A stretch of DNA of 64,000 nt from Mycoplana azooxidifex (GCF_014196765.1 NZ_JACIEE010000004.1:170435-234434), one strand, 5' to 3'; shown: positions 10,737-19,583, counted from the stretch's first letter. Translations and numbers: made by a program. Notes: generated by a model not told the origin, from the sequence alone.

Positions 10737-11453
10737 ATGAGTCTGTTTTCCCGAGCCTGCATGACTGCAATCGCGCTCGCCACCCTTTCATTTTCGATCG
10801 CCATGGCACCCATGGCAGAGGCACGCGACCGCAACGAAGGCGGAAGCCACCGCAGTTTTTCCTCGCACAGCTCAACCCGCTCAGTCTCCACCCGTGCGGA
10901 CAGGGGACGCGACGACACCTGGAAACGCAGGCACCATGTCGACCGCGACCGGACGCGCGACGTCATCCGCGGCTCGACGAGCATGCGCACCCGGGCGTGG
11001 ACCCTGCGCCGCGCCGACCGCTGGGATCACCGCGACTGGAACCGCGGAAACTGGGATCGGGAACGCTGGGATCGGGCACGCTGGGACCGTGGAAACTGGA
11101 ACCGCAGCCGCCAGGCCGGCTGGGACTGGCGCTTCGACGGGTCGCGCCGTGATGGCGACGCATGGGGCAATCGCGCTCGCCCCTACTACCAGGGGCCGGC
11201 CCGGCCCTATTATGCCGAAGGCCAGGACCATGACCGCAGTGGCCTCGGCAACAACTTCTATGGCGGCTCGATCTCCGCCTATGAGGATCCGGGCAACGGC
11301 AACTATTTCTATTTCGATGGCGAGTATGGCGATGCATCCGGCGGCTTCCCGTCCGTCCGGCCGCAATACGGCGCCAAGGTCATTGCCGTGACGCCGGAAA
11401 CCGAGACCGCAAGCTGCAGTTGGGAAGCCGGCGTCTGCGTCATCCGCCCATAG
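10737..11453 (+). CDS. secreted Arg/Trp/Asp-rich protein with pentapeptide W-[DN]-R repeat, function unknown
   Basis: 238 residues, no recognised enzyme domain. A Sec signal peptide (MSLFSRACMTAIALATLSFS, likely cleavage after MAEA near residue 29) precedes a Ser/Arg-rich region (30-75). Next is a strictly five-residue periodic block with Trp every fifth position (about residues 96-125, units such as WDRER, WDRAR, WDRGN). A Tyr/Gly/Asn-rich segment follows (about 145-200), then a conserved-looking tail ending ASCSWEAGVCVIRP with two cysteines. The charged repeats suggest binding to an anionic surface such as DNA, LPS or peptidoglycan, but this is speculation. The ATG at 10737 has CTGGAGGCG upstream; a longer in-frame start lacks this support. 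The gene is divergent from sdhC. Confidence 0.75.
   Translation: MSLFSRACMTAIALATLSFSIAMAPMAEARDRNEGGSHRSFSSHSSTRSVSTRADRGRDDTWKRRHHVDRDRTRDVIRGSTSMRTRAWTLRRADRWDHRDWNRGNWDRERWDRARWDRGNWNRSRQAGWDWRFDGSRRDGDAWGNRARPYYQGPARPYYAEGQDHDRSGLGNNFYGGSISAYEDPGNGNYFYFDGEYGDASGGFPSVRPQYGAKVIAVTPETETASCSWEAGVCVIRP
11022..11111 (+). repeat. 15-bp tandem repeat (about 6 units) encoding W-[DN]-R-x-x
   Basis: TGG codons recur exactly every 15 bases at 11022, 11037, 11052, 11067, 11082 and 11097, with similar GATCGG/AACCGC flanks. The units are imperfect at DNA level but in phase at protein level, indicating old expansion under selection for the peptide pattern. Confidence 0.85.
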
Positions 11454-11568
11454 CTGCCGGTATCTTCGACAGGCGGGGACGATCGTTCCCGCCTTGAGAT
11501 TGACGTTCGATCCGCCGCAGAACAACGACGGCGGCGCCGCGTGTGAAGCCTCCGGATCGAGGTCCCCT

Positions 11569-13404
11569 TCAGCCTTCCAATTCCTCGCGCAGCATTTCCA
11601 GCTCGAGCCACTCCTCTTCCATGCGCGTCAGGTCGGTCCGCAGCGTCTCCAGTTCGCCGGCAAGGCGGTTGAAGGTAGCCTGGTCTTTCGAAAACAGCGC
11701 CGGGTCGGCCATGGTCTCCTCGCGCCTGGCGATTTCGGACTGGATCTTCTCCATCTCCTTCGGCAGGCTTTCGAGCGCGAACTTCTGCTTGTAGGAAAGC
11801 TTGCCCCTGGCCTTGTCGCCCGGCCTCTCGGCCGGAGCGGCGTCGCTGGTCCTCGTCTTATCCGCCTTCTCTGCCTTCTCCGCCTTGCGGCGCTCTTCGA
11901 TCGCGCCGCGCCGCTGGGCCATCATGTCGGAATATCCGCCGGCATATTCTATCCATCGCCCGTCCGGCGCCTCCGGATTGGCGGGCGCGATCGTCGAGGT
12001 GACGGTGCGGTCGAGAAAGTCGCGGTCGTGGCTGACGAGGATGACGGTACCGGAAAAGCCGGCGACGATCTCCTGCAGGAGATCCAGCGTCTCGATGTCC
12101 AGGTCGTTGGTCGGCTCGTCGAGGATCAGCAGGTTCGTCGGCCGCGACAGGATGCGGGCCAGCATCAGTCGCGCGCGTTCGCCGCCGGAGAGGTTGCGGA
12201 TCGGCGTGCGCGCCTGCTCCGGCTGGAACAGGAATTCCTTCATGTAGCCCGTCACGTGCCGCTGCTCGCCGTTGACGATCAGGCTCTCGCCGCGCCCATC
12301 GGTGAGATAGTGCGCAAGCGTATCGTCCGGGTTCAGGTCCTCGCGGCGCTGGTCGAGCGTGGCGATCTCCAGATTGGTGCCGAGCTTGACCGTGCCGCTG
12401 TCGGGCGCGAGCTGGCCCGTCAGGATCTTCAGAAGCGTCGTCTTGCCGGCACCGTTGGGGCCGACCAGGCCAATGCAGTCGCCGCGATGCACCCGGATCG
12501 AGAACGGGGCGACGATCGTGCGCTCGCCGTAGTTCTTCGTGACCTTGTCCGCCTCGATCACCAGCTTGCCGGATTCCTGTGCGTCGGATGCGGTCGCCTG
12601 CACCGTGCCCTGCGGCCCCTTGTGGCCGCGGTGGCGCGAACGCATGGTCTGCAGTTCGCCGAGGCGGCGCATGTTGCGCTTGCGCCGCGCCGTCACGCCG
12701 TAGCGCAGCCAGTGCTCCTCGCGCTGGATCGCCTTGCCGAGCTTGTGTTGCTCCAGCTCTTCCGCTTCCAGCACTTCGTCCCGCCACGCCTCGAAATGGG
12801 CAAAGCCGCGGTCGATCCTGCGCGAGGTGCCGCGGTCGAGCCAGACGGTGGCATTAGAGACCTTCTCCAGGAACCGCCGGTCGTGCGAAATGACGACGAG
12901 CGCCGAGCGGCTGCGCATCAGTTCGTCTTCCAGCCATTCGATGGTCGGCAGGTCGAGATGGTTGGTCGGCTCGTCGAGCAAAAGGATATCCGGCTCCGGC
13001 GCCATCACGCGGGCGAGTGCCGCGCGCCGCGCTTCGCCGCCCGACAACGTCTCGGGATCCTCCGCCCCGGTCAGCCCGAGATGCGACAGCAGGTAGGTGA
13101 CGCGATAGGGATCGTCGCCCGGGCCGAGGCCGGCCTCCGCATAGGCGGCGACCGTGGCGAACCCTTCGAAATCGGGGGCCTGCTCCAGGTAGCGAACGGT
13201 GGCGGACGGGTGGCGGAACACCTCGCCGGACTGCGCCTCGACCATTCCGGCGGCGATCTTCAGCAGCGTCGACTTGCCGGAACCGTTGCGACCGACAAGG
13301 CAGATGCGATCGCCCGGCTCTACCTGCAGGTTCGCGCCGTCGAGCAGCGGCGTGCCGCCGAAGCTCAAGGATATGTCGTCGAGTTTCAGAATGGGCGGTG
13401 CCAA
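11569..13404 (-). CDS. uup: ABC-F family ATP-binding protein (Uup-like)
   Basis: Soluble ABC-F ATPase with two tandem nucleotide-binding domains, 611 residues, no membrane segments. The first domain has Walker A GRNGSGKST (about residue 38) and signature LSGGEARRAALARV. The second has GPNGAGKTT (about 310) and LSGGERARLMLARI, followed by LLILDEPTNDLDIETLDLL. A charged C-terminal region (about 515-610, coiled coil) matches the Uup subgroup, which acts on ribosomes or branched DNA rather than in transport. The start is a TTG at 13404 with AGGAA upstream, as no ATG or GTG fits the conserved N-terminus; it begins only three bases past the thiN stop, so the two are probably co-transcribed. Uup versus another ABC-F subgroup is fairly but not fully certain. 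Confidence 0.88.
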   Translation of the reverse strand: MAPPILKLDDISLSFGGTPLLDGANLQVEPGDRICLVGRNGSGKSTLLKIAAGMVEAQSGEVFRHPSATVRYLEQAPDFEGFATVAAYAEAGLGPGDDPYRVTYLLSHLGLTGAEDPETLSGGEARRAALARVMAPEPDILLLDEPTNHLDLPTIEWLEDELMRSRSALVVISHDRRFLEKVSNATVWLDRGTSRRIDRGFAHFEAWRDEVLEAEELEQHKLGKAIQREEHWLRYGVTARRKRNMRRLGELQTMRSRHRGHKGPQGTVQATASDAQESGKLVIEADKVTKNYGERTIVAPFSIRVHRGDCIGLVGPNGAGKTTLLKILTGQLAPDSGTVKLGTNLEIATLDQRREDLNPDDTLAHYLTDGRGESLIVNGEQRHVTGYMKEFLFQPEQARTPIRNLSGGERARLMLARILSRPTNLLILDEPTNDLDIETLDLLQEIVAGFSGTVILVSHDRDFLDRTVTSTIAPANPEAPDGRWIEYAGGYSDMMAQRRGAIEERRKAEKAEKADKTRTSDAAPAERPGDKARGKLSYKQKFALESLPKEMEKIQSEIARREETMADPALFSKDQATFNRLAGELETLRTDLTRMEEEWLELEMLREELEG

Positions 13405-13407
13405 GCG

Positions 13408-14067
13408 TCAGGTTCCTGAATGGTCATAGGGCCGGGCGAGCAGGACGGCGCGCCCGGCGGCAAGGGTGAGGGTGACGGGGCCGAGCGCGACGTTGGAAAC
13501 CGTGCGCGAGGAACCGAACGGCAGGTCGAACCCGGCCAGCGGATAGCGGACGTTCTCGATCGACAGGCCGGAGAGCGCCGACAGGCCGAGGACCGAGAAC
13601 AGGCTCCTGTCCGGCAGCGCGACCGTGGTGCAGCCGGGGAGCAGCGGCCAGGCCTCCTCGAGGCCGGAGGTCAGGGTGATGTCGAGCCCATCCTCCTTGA
13701 GCGCGACGGCATGAAGAAGGTGCATCAGCGCATGGTCGCTGCGCTCGCCGCCGAGGGCGCCGGCGAGAACGAGCTTTCGCGCCCCGCGCTCCAGCGCTGC
13801 CGAGACGGCAATCTCCCCGTCCGTCGCATTCTTGGCCGCCGGATAGGGCTCGCGCGGGACATGGGCCCAGGTCGCAAGATCCTCCGGCGAGGCGGAATCG
13901 AAATCGCCGACCCAGACCTCGGGCGTGATCCCGAGTGTGGCGGCATGGCGCATGCCGCCGTCGGCCGCAATGAAGCGGGCGCCGGCAACCGACGCCGTGA
14001 ACCGCGCGGTGGGTTCGAGCGTTCCTCCGAGAAGGACGACAAAGAGCTGGTCGGCGGCGTTCGTCAT
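13408..14067 (-). CDS. thiN: thiamine pyrophosphokinase
   Basis: Transfers pyrophosphate from ATP to thiamine, giving thiamine diphosphate directly. About 219 residues. Family motifs are visible: FIAADGGMRHA near residue 32, VGDFDS near 54, NATDGEIAVSAAL near 80 and LGGERSDHALMH near 107, the acidic and GGxxDH residues that bind the nucleotide and thiamine. The ATG at 14067 is preferred; a GTG two codons upstream is also in frame and no strong Shine-Dalgarno decides between them. It is divergent from the TPP-riboswitch thiBPQ importer, so import and activation of thiamine sit together. The riboswitch is oriented to control thiBPQ, not thiN. Confidence 0.9.
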   Translation of the reverse strand: MTNAADQLFVVLLGGTLEPTARFTASVAGARFIAADGGMRHAATLGITPEVWVGDFDSASPEDLATWAHVPREPYPAAKNATDGEIAVSAALERGARKLVLAGALGGERSDHALMHLLHAVALKEDGLDITLTSGLEEAWPLLPGCTTVALPDRSLFSVLGLSALSGLSIENVRYPLAGFDLPFGSSRTVSNVALGPVTLTLAAGRAVLLARPYDHSGT

Positions 14068-14167
14068 GGGCACACCGTCTAGCGCATGTCGCCCGCGAAT
14101 GGAAACGCCTTTCCGCCGTGCCGACCCGCTTGCAAGCGGGGCCGGGGCGGACTAATGCTTGCCTTGC

Positions 14168-14264
14168 TCTAACGGGGTGCCCGACCATCGCAGGATGGAC
14201 CGGGCTGAGAGGCCAAGGCCAACCCGCGGAACCTGATCCGGTTTGTACCGGCGGAGGGATTAGA
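14168..14264 (+). ncRNA. TPP riboswitch (THI element) aptamer
   Basis: The conserved blocks are present in order: ACGGGGTGC (14171-14179), CGGGCTGAGAGG (14200-14212) and AACCTGATCCGGTTTGTACC (14230-14249), followed by GGCGGAGGGA. The closing P1 helix pairs TCTAA (14168-14172) with TTAGA (14260-14264). It lies 50 bases before thiB and is expected to sense thiamine diphosphate and repress the thiamine importer. Confidence 0.96.
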
Positions 14265-14295
14265 CGGCACATCCGGCGCCCTATTCCCGTTTTTT
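14256..14295 (+). terminator. terminator-like hairpin overlapping the end of the TPP aptamer
   Basis: GGGATTAG (14256-14263) pairs with CTATTCCC (14281-14288) in 7 of 8 positions, with an inner GGC/GCC helix, and is followed by G and six T residues (14290-14295). Its 5' arm is the same RNA as the 3' strand of aptamer P1 and part of P4, so hairpin and aptamer cannot form together. Whether it is the real expression platform is unresolved; SD sequestration before thiB is the alternative. Confidence 0.45.
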
Positions 14296-14314
14296 GGATT
14301 TGAAGGAGGCACCG

Positions 14315-15337
14315 ATGCGCAAGACGCTACTTTCCGCCCTGGCACTACTTTCCGCAGCGTCCATGACAGTATCCATGGCCCTGCCCGCACAGGCGGCGGA
14401 CAAGACGCTGACCATCTATACCTATGAAAGCTTCGTCACCGAATGGGGGCCCGGCGCCAAGGTGGCGGCGGCGTTTGAAAAGACCTGCGACTGCAAGGTC
14501 GAATGGGTGGGCGTCGCCGACGGCGTCGAACTGCTGACACGCCTGAAGCTGGAGGGCGAGGGAACGAAGGCGGATATCGTCCTCGGCCTCGACACCAATC
14601 TGATAGCCGAAGCCAAGGCGACCGGCCTGTTCGTTCCGCACCAGCTCGCCCCGCAGGGCTTGACCGTTCCGGGCGGGTTCTCGGACGACACCTTCCTTCC
14701 CTACGACTACGGCCATTTCGCCGTCGTCTACGACACCGAGGCGCTGAAGAACCCACCGAGGAGCCTGAAGGAACTGGTGGAGGGCGATCCTGACGACAAG
14801 ATCGTCATCGAGGATCCGCGCACCTCGACGCCGGGCCTCGGCCTGCTGCTCTGGGTCAAGTCCGTCTACGGCGACAAGGCCGGCGAGGCCTGGGCGAAGC
14901 TGAAGGACCGCGTCCTGACCGTGACCCCCGGCTGGTCGGAGGCCTACGGGCTCTTCACCAAGGGCGAAGCGCCGATGGTGCTGTCCTACACCACCTCCCC
15001 AGCCTATCACATGGTGGCGGAGAACACCGAGCGCTACCAGGCGGCCGCCTTCTCCGAAGGCCACTACGTCCAGATCGAGGTTGCCGGCATGACGAAGACC
15101 GCCGACAATCCCGAACTGGCCAAGGCGTTCCTCACCTTCATGACCGGGCCAGGCTTCCAGCCGATCATTCCCGAGACGAACTGGATGATGCCGGTTGCCG
15201 CAACCGATGCGCCGCTTCCGGCAGCCTTCGACAAGCTGGTTAAGCCGGAGCACACCTTCCTTTATGCGGCAGACGAGGTCGCGGCGAACCGCAGGGCCTG
15301 GATCGACGAATGGCTTTCGGCCATGAGTGCAAAGTAG
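14315..15337 (+). CDS. thiB: thiamine/TPP ABC transporter substrate-binding protein
   Basis: Periplasmic binding protein delivering thiamine and its phosphates to ThiPQ. It is 340 residues from [12 protein letters not shown]. The signal peptide probably ends at AQAA near residue 27, after which [16 protein letters not shown] begins the mature protein, the pattern typical of ThiB (type 2 solute-binding fold). The ATG at 14315 has GAAGGAGG at ideal spacing; an upstream ATG at 14294 adds seven non-signal residues and is rejected. It is the first gene of thiBPQ, directly after the TPP riboswitch, and the context makes the substrate assignment secure. Confidence 0.95.
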   Translation: MRKTLLSALALLSAASMTVSMALPAQAADKTLTIYTYESFVTEWGPGAKVAAAFEKTCDCKVEWVGVADGVELLTRLKLEGEGTKADIVLGLDTNLIAEAKATGLFVPHQLAPQGLTVPGGFSDDTFLPYDYGHFAVVYDTEALKNPPRSLKELVEGDPDDKIVIEDPRTSTPGLGLLLWVKSVYGDKAGEAWAKLKDRVLTVTPGWSEAYGLFTKGEAPMVLSYTTSPAYHMVAENTERYQAAAFSEGHYVQIEVAGMTKTADNPELAKAFLTFMTGPGFQPIIPETNWMMPVAATDAPLPAAFDKLVKPEHTFLYAADEVAANRRAWIDEWLSAMSAK

Positions 15338-15384
15338 GAAGCTGGCGGCGAGGGCAAGACGCCGCCTGCTGGCGAGGCACCGGG

Positions 15385-16998
15385 ATGTACACCACGCGCG
15401 AAGCATCAGCGATTGTCCGGGCCGGCGGCATCGTCCTGGCCTCGATCCTGCTGTTTGCCGGTCTCTCGACGGTGGTCCTGCTCTTCCATGCCGAAGGCGG
15501 CGCCGGCGGCGCGCTGTTCGATGCCTACCTCTTCGGCGTTGCCCGCTTCACGCTGCTGCAGGCGAGCCTCTCCACCGTCCTTTCGGTGGCGCTCGCCATT
15601 CCCGTCGCCCGGGCGCTCGCGCGGCGCCGCCATTTTCCCGGGCGCAACTGGATAGTCCGGCTGTCGGCGCTCCCGCTTGGCCTGCCGGCGCTGGTGGCAA
15701 CGCTCGGCATCATCGAGGTCTGGGGCCGCCGCGGCATCGTCAACCAGGCTCTCGCCACGCTCGGCCTCGACAATCCCGTCAGCGTCTATGGCCTGGCCGG
15801 TATTCTCATCGCCCATGTGTTCTTCAACCTGCCGCTCGCAGCCAGGCTGCTGATGGCGGGGCTGGAGCGTATTCCGCCCGAATACTGGCTGACCTCCGCC
15901 AATCTCGGCATGGGATCGGGCGCGGCCTTCCGGCTGATCGAGTGGCCGGTCATGCGCGGCCTGCTGCCGGGGATCGCCGGCCTCGTGTTCATGCTCTGCG
16001 CCACCAGCTTCACGATCGTGCTGACGCTGGGCGGCGGCCCCGCGGCGACCACGATCGAGGTCGCGATCTATCAGGCGCTGCGCTTCGATTTCGATCCGCC
16101 GCGCGCCGTGATCCTCTCCGTCCTCCAGATTGCCCTGACCGGCACACTGCTCTATTTCATGCGGCTATTGGGCACGCCCGCCGAGGAAGCGCCGACCGCC
16201 GGCCGCGCCATCCGTCGTTTCGACGGCAAGCGCGGGCGGCTTTCGGACGGCCTTGTGATCCTCGCCTTCACCCTGTTCACCGCCGCGCCGCTGCTGGCCG
16301 TCGTCGCAGCCGGCTTTGCGTCCGACCTGCCGCGGCTCGCCTTTGACCCGTTGCTGCACAGGGCGCTTGCCACGAGCCTTGCCATCGCGCTCGCCTCGGC
16401 GACGCTCTGCCTCGCCGTCGCCATGCCCGCGATCGCGATCGCGCCGCTCGCCGCCGCCGATCGCGCCCCGGCGCCGTTGCGGTATCTCGCAGGCACCCTG
16501 CAGGCCACAAGCTCGCTCATCCTGCTGGTGCCCCCGGTTGTGGTCGCGACCGGCTGGTTCCTGATGTTGCGCACATTCGGCGAGGTCGGACGCTTCGCGC
16601 CCTATGTCGTCGTCGTCATCAACGCGCTAATGGCCCTTCCCTTCGTCATCCGCGTGCTGGAGCCGGCCTATCGCACGCACATCGCCCGTACCGGCCGGCT
16701 CGCCGTCAGCCTCGGCGTCACCGGCTTGCACCGGCTGCGATGGATCGACCTGCCAGCGCTGAAGCGGCCGTTGCTCACAGCCTTCGCCTTCGCCATGGCG
16801 CTCTCCTTGGGCGATCTCGGCGCGGTCGCCATCTTCGGGGCGGACGGCGTCGTCACCCTCCCATGGCTCCTGTTCAGCCGCATGGGCAGCTACCGGACAG
16901 CGGATGCGGCCGGCATTGCGTTGCTTCTCGGCATCCTCTGCCTGCTGTTGACGCTTCCCTCCACCGCCTCCGGCAAGAATGCGAGAGACGATGCCTGA
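15385..16998 (+). CDS. thiP: thiamine/TPP ABC transporter permease
   Basis: Inner-membrane permease, 537 residues, close to E. coli ThiP. It is a fused double permease with two sets of about six helices. The EAA-loop sequences are PPEYWLTSANLGMGSGAAFR in the first half (about residues 170-190) and GRLAVSLGVTGLHRLRWID in the second (about 435-455). The ATG at 15385 follows GAGG at good spacing; the open frame extends 25 codons upstream into the thiB end without a membrane or signal feature. Its stop overlaps the thiQ start by eight bases (ATGCCTGA), so translation is probably coupled. Confidence 0.95.
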   Translation: MYTTREASAIVRAGGIVLASILLFAGLSTVVLLFHAEGGAGGALFDAYLFGVARFTLLQASLSTVLSVALAIPVARALARRRHFPGRNWIVRLSALPLGLPALVATLGIIEVWGRRGIVNQALATLGLDNPVSVYGLAGILIAHVFFNLPLAARLLMAGLERIPPEYWLTSANLGMGSGAAFRLIEWPVMRGLLPGIAGLVFMLCATSFTIVLTLGGGPAATTIEVAIYQALRFDFDPPRAVILSVLQIALTGTLLYFMRLLGTPAEEAPTAGRAIRRFDGKRGRLSDGLVILAFTLFTAAPLLAVVAAGFASDLPRLAFDPLLHRALATSLAIALASATLCLAVAMPAIAIAPLAAADRAPAPLRYLAGTLQATSSLILLVPPVVVATGWFLMLRTFGEVGRFAPYVVVVINALMALPFVIRVLEPAYRTHIARTGRLAVSLGVTGLHRLRWIDLPALKRPLLTAFAFAMALSLGDLGAVAIFGADGVVTLPWLLFSRMGSYRTADAAGIALLLGILCLLLTLPSTASGKNARDDA

Positions 16999-17731
16999 CC
17001 ATTCCAACCCCGAAGCGGGCGCTCCCGCTATTCGCCTCTACGAGGCAACGGTGCAGTTCGAGCAGAAGCGCCTGGTCTTCTCGTGCGAAATCCCCACCGG
17101 CGCCTGCGTCGCCGTGACGGGACCGTCGGGCTCGGGCAAGTCGACCCTTTTCAACGTCATCGCAGGGTTCCAGCCGATAGGCTCGGGAACCGTCGAGATC
17201 TTCGGCAAGGACATGGCGGGACGCGAACCTGCCGAAAGGCCGGTTTCGATTATCTTCCAGGAGAACAATCTCTTCGCCCATCTGAGTGTGGAGCAGAATG
17301 TCGGCCTTGGCATCGATCCCTCGCTGCGCCTCGGCGCACCCGAGCGCCGGCGAGTGGAGCATGCGCTGACCCGGGTCGGCCTCGAGGGATACGGGGGGCG
17401 CAAGCCGGCGCTGCTCTCCGGCGGGGAGCGACAAAGAGTCGCACTCGCCCGCGCCTTCGTCCGAAGTCGGCCGATCCTGCTCCTCGACGAACCCTTCGCC
17501 GCGCTCGACCCCGCGATGCGCGCCGACATGGCCGAACTTCTGCGCGAACTTGGCACGGAGACCGGAAGCACGCTGTTGTTCATTACCCATCAGCTGGAGG
17601 ACGTCCGGCGGCTCGCCGACAGCGCAATGTTCATCGACGGCGGGACAATCGCACTGATGGAACCGATCGGATCCTTTCTCGCGCACCGCGAAATGCCCGC
17701 ATTGGCGAACTTCCTTGGCATTGATAGATAA
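16991..17731 (+). CDS. thiQ: thiamine/TPP ABC transporter ATP-binding protein
   Basis: ATPase of the ThiBPQ importer, 246 residues. Walker A is GPSGSGKST near residue 41, the signature is LSGGERQRVALARAF near 135, Walker B is ILLLDEPFAALD near 156 and the switch His is in FITHQ near 192. An ATG four codons earlier (16979) is also in frame; I prefer 16991 because GCGAGAGACG sits just before it and the overlap with thiP becomes a compact ATGCCTGA. It is the last gene of the riboswitch-controlled operon. Confidence 0.95.
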   Translation: MPDHSNPEAGAPAIRLYEATVQFEQKRLVFSCEIPTGACVAVTGPSGSGKSTLFNVIAGFQPIGSGTVEIFGKDMAGREPAERPVSIIFQENNLFAHLSVEQNVGLGIDPSLRLGAPERRRVEHALTRVGLEGYGGRKPALLSGGERQRVALARAFVRSRPILLLDEPFAALDPAMRADMAELLRELGTETGSTLLFITHQLEDVRRLADSAMFIDGGTIALMEPIGSFLAHREMPALANFLGIDR

Positions 17732-18006
17732 TACTTTTCGGACCGAACCTGCCATATTTTGGACGCCACACTGTGTCACCGCAGCCACATCGGAAGCCGA
17801 TTCTGGAATCGGGAGTTGTCGGCCGCGGGCGGTACGACTATCTCTCGACCACGGGTCCGGACAGGATCCATCGGGCATATGCACGATATGTCGGACAGCC
17901 GTCGAACAATTCGAACTGACGAGGTTCTCCGACTTCGAATCGGCTACGGTCCGGAAGTCGAGAACGCGCTTGCCTTGCGGGCAGGCGACAAGGTCTGTGA
18001 AAGGGC
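17732..18006. other. 275-base gap between thiQ and the M48 protease gene
   Basis: No gene is supported here. An imperfect TCGAA-CAA-TTCGA dyad lies near 17900. No convincing terminator for thiQ or promoter for the protease gene could be placed. Confidence 0.4.
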
Positions 18007-19524
18007 ATGGGGCGGATGCTGGAGAGCCTTCAGCATGGAGGTTTGAGCAAGGGACGCAGGACGGTCGCCGCGCGCGCCGCGCTGGTGCTTGCGCTCGCGG
18101 GCCTGCTCGCCTCGTGCCAGTCGGCCATTGAGCAAACCTACCAACCGACCGTCGCTCCGTCGTCGACACCCCAGATCGTTGCGGAAGTGCAGAAGAACGA
18201 TCCGCGCGCAGCCATGGGCGCGCGTGAGCATCCGCGCATCGTCGCCAGCTACGGCGGGGAATACAAGGACGCCAAGACGGAGCGCCTCGTCGCCCGCATT
18301 ACCGGCGCCCTGACGGCGGTGTCGGAAAACCCCAACCAGTCCTATCGCATCACGATCCTGAACTCGCCGGCGATCAACGCCTTCGCGCTGCCCGGCGGCT
18401 ATCTCTACGTCACCCGCGGCCTGCTGGCGCTTGCCAACGACGCCTCCGAAGTCGCCGCCGTCCTGTCGCACGAGATGGCCCACGTGACCGCCAACCACGG
18501 CATAGAGCGCCAGAAGAAGGAAGAGGCGGAGGTCATCGCCAGCCGCGTCGTCGCCGAAGTGCTCTCCAGCAACATCGCCGGCAAGCAGGCGCTCGCGCGC
18601 GGCAAGTTGCGGCTGGCCGCGTTTTCGCGGAACCAGGAGTTGCAGGCCGACGTGATCGGTGTGCGCATGCTGGGCGAGGCGGGCTACGATCCCTATGCCG
18701 CCGCGCGCTTCCTCGACAGCATGGCCGCCTATGGACAGTTCAACGCGGTCGATCCCGAATCCGACCAGAGCCTTGACTTCCTGTCGAGCCATCCGAACGC
18801 ACCCCAGCGGGTGGAACTCGCGCGCCGCCATGCCCGCGCCTTCGGCGCGGAAGGCACGGTGGGAGACCGCGGCCGCGACTACTACCTCGCCGGCATCGAC
18901 GGCCTCCTCTATGGCGACAGCCCGCAGGAAGGCTATGTCCGCGGGCAGACGTTCCTGCACGGAAAACTCGGCATCCGCTTCGACGTGCCCGCCGGCTTCC
19001 AGATCGACAACAAGGCCGACGCCGTGCTGGCAACCGGCCCAGGCGACATCGCCATCCGTTTCGACGGCGTTGCCGACAACCAGCGCCAGAGCCTGGTGAA
19101 CTACATTTCCAGCGGCTGGGTGACGGGATTGAAGACCGACACGATCCGGCCCGCCACGATCAACGGGCTCGAGGCAGCCACCGCGCGCGCCGCGGCCGAC
19201 CGCTGGGAGTTCGACGTCACGGTCGTGCGCATCGGCAACCAGATCTACCGGTTCCTGACGGCGGTCCCCCAGGGTTCGCCTGCGCTCGAACCGACGGCCG
19301 ACGTGTTGAAGTCATCGTTCCGGCAGCTGACGCCCCAGGAAGTGGCTTCGCTGAAGCCGTTGCGCGTGCGTGTCGTCACCGCGCGCGCAGGCGATACCGT
19401 CGCCTCGCTCGCCGGCCGCATGATGGGCACAGACCGGAAGCTGGACCTGTTCCGGCTGATCAACGCGATGACGGCCACGAGCACGATAAAGCCCGGCGAC
19501 AAGGTCAAGATCATTACCGAGTAG
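18007..19524 (+). CDS. M48 family metalloprotease lipoprotein with C-terminal LysM-like segment (BepA/YfgC-like)
   Basis: Periplasmic zinc metalloprotease probably involved in outer-membrane protein quality control, as BepA is in E. coli. 505 residues. The N-terminus carries a lipoprotein signal with lipobox LLASC near residue 35. The zinc motif HEMAH lies in VLSHEMAHVTANHG near residue 155, with the third ligand in NQELQADVIG near 212. The central region (about 310-450) is a domain of unknown fold, and the C-terminus (about 455-505: VTARAGDTVASLAGRMMG, then LINAM and IKPGDKVKI) resembles a LysM peptidoglycan-binding motif. Starts at 18007 and 18016 are both possible. Substrates are not deducible. 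Confidence 0.88.
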   Translation: MGRMLESLQHGGLSKGRRTVAARAALVLALAGLLASCQSAIEQTYQPTVAPSSTPQIVAEVQKNDPRAAMGAREHPRIVASYGGEYKDAKTERLVARITGALTAVSENPNQSYRITILNSPAINAFALPGGYLYVTRGLLALANDASEVAAVLSHEMAHVTANHGIERQKKEEAEVIASRVVAEVLSSNIAGKQALARGKLRLAAFSRNQELQADVIGVRMLGEAGYDPYAAARFLDSMAAYGQFNAVDPESDQSLDFLSSHPNAPQRVELARRHARAFGAEGTVGDRGRDYYLAGIDGLLYGDSPQEGYVRGQTFLHGKLGIRFDVPAGFQIDNKADAVLATGPGDIAIRFDGVADNQRQSLVNYISSGWVTGLKTDTIRPATINGLEAATARAAADRWEFDVTVVRIGNQIYRFLTAVPQGSPALEPTADVLKSSFRQLTPQEVASLKPLRVRVVTARAGDTVASLAGRMMGTDRKLDLFRLINAMTATSTIKPGDKVKIITE

Positions 19525-19527
19525 TCC

Positions 19528-19583
19528 GCCTGAAGCAGTCGCGCAAAGGTGTTCAGCGGTTTCGCGCTCGATCTGCTTCAGGC
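19528..19583. repeat. RIME-like palindromic intergenic repeat
   Basis: An 11-bp perfect inverted repeat GCCTGAAGCAG/CTGCTTCAGGC is separated by 34 bases that contain a nested GCGC...GCGC and the core GTTCAGCGGTTTCGCG. The layout and core resemble the mobile RIME-type palindromes scattered through Rhizobiales intergenic regions. It begins 4 bases after the protease stop and may also act as its transcription terminator. No second copy was noticed in this window. Confidence 0.55.
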
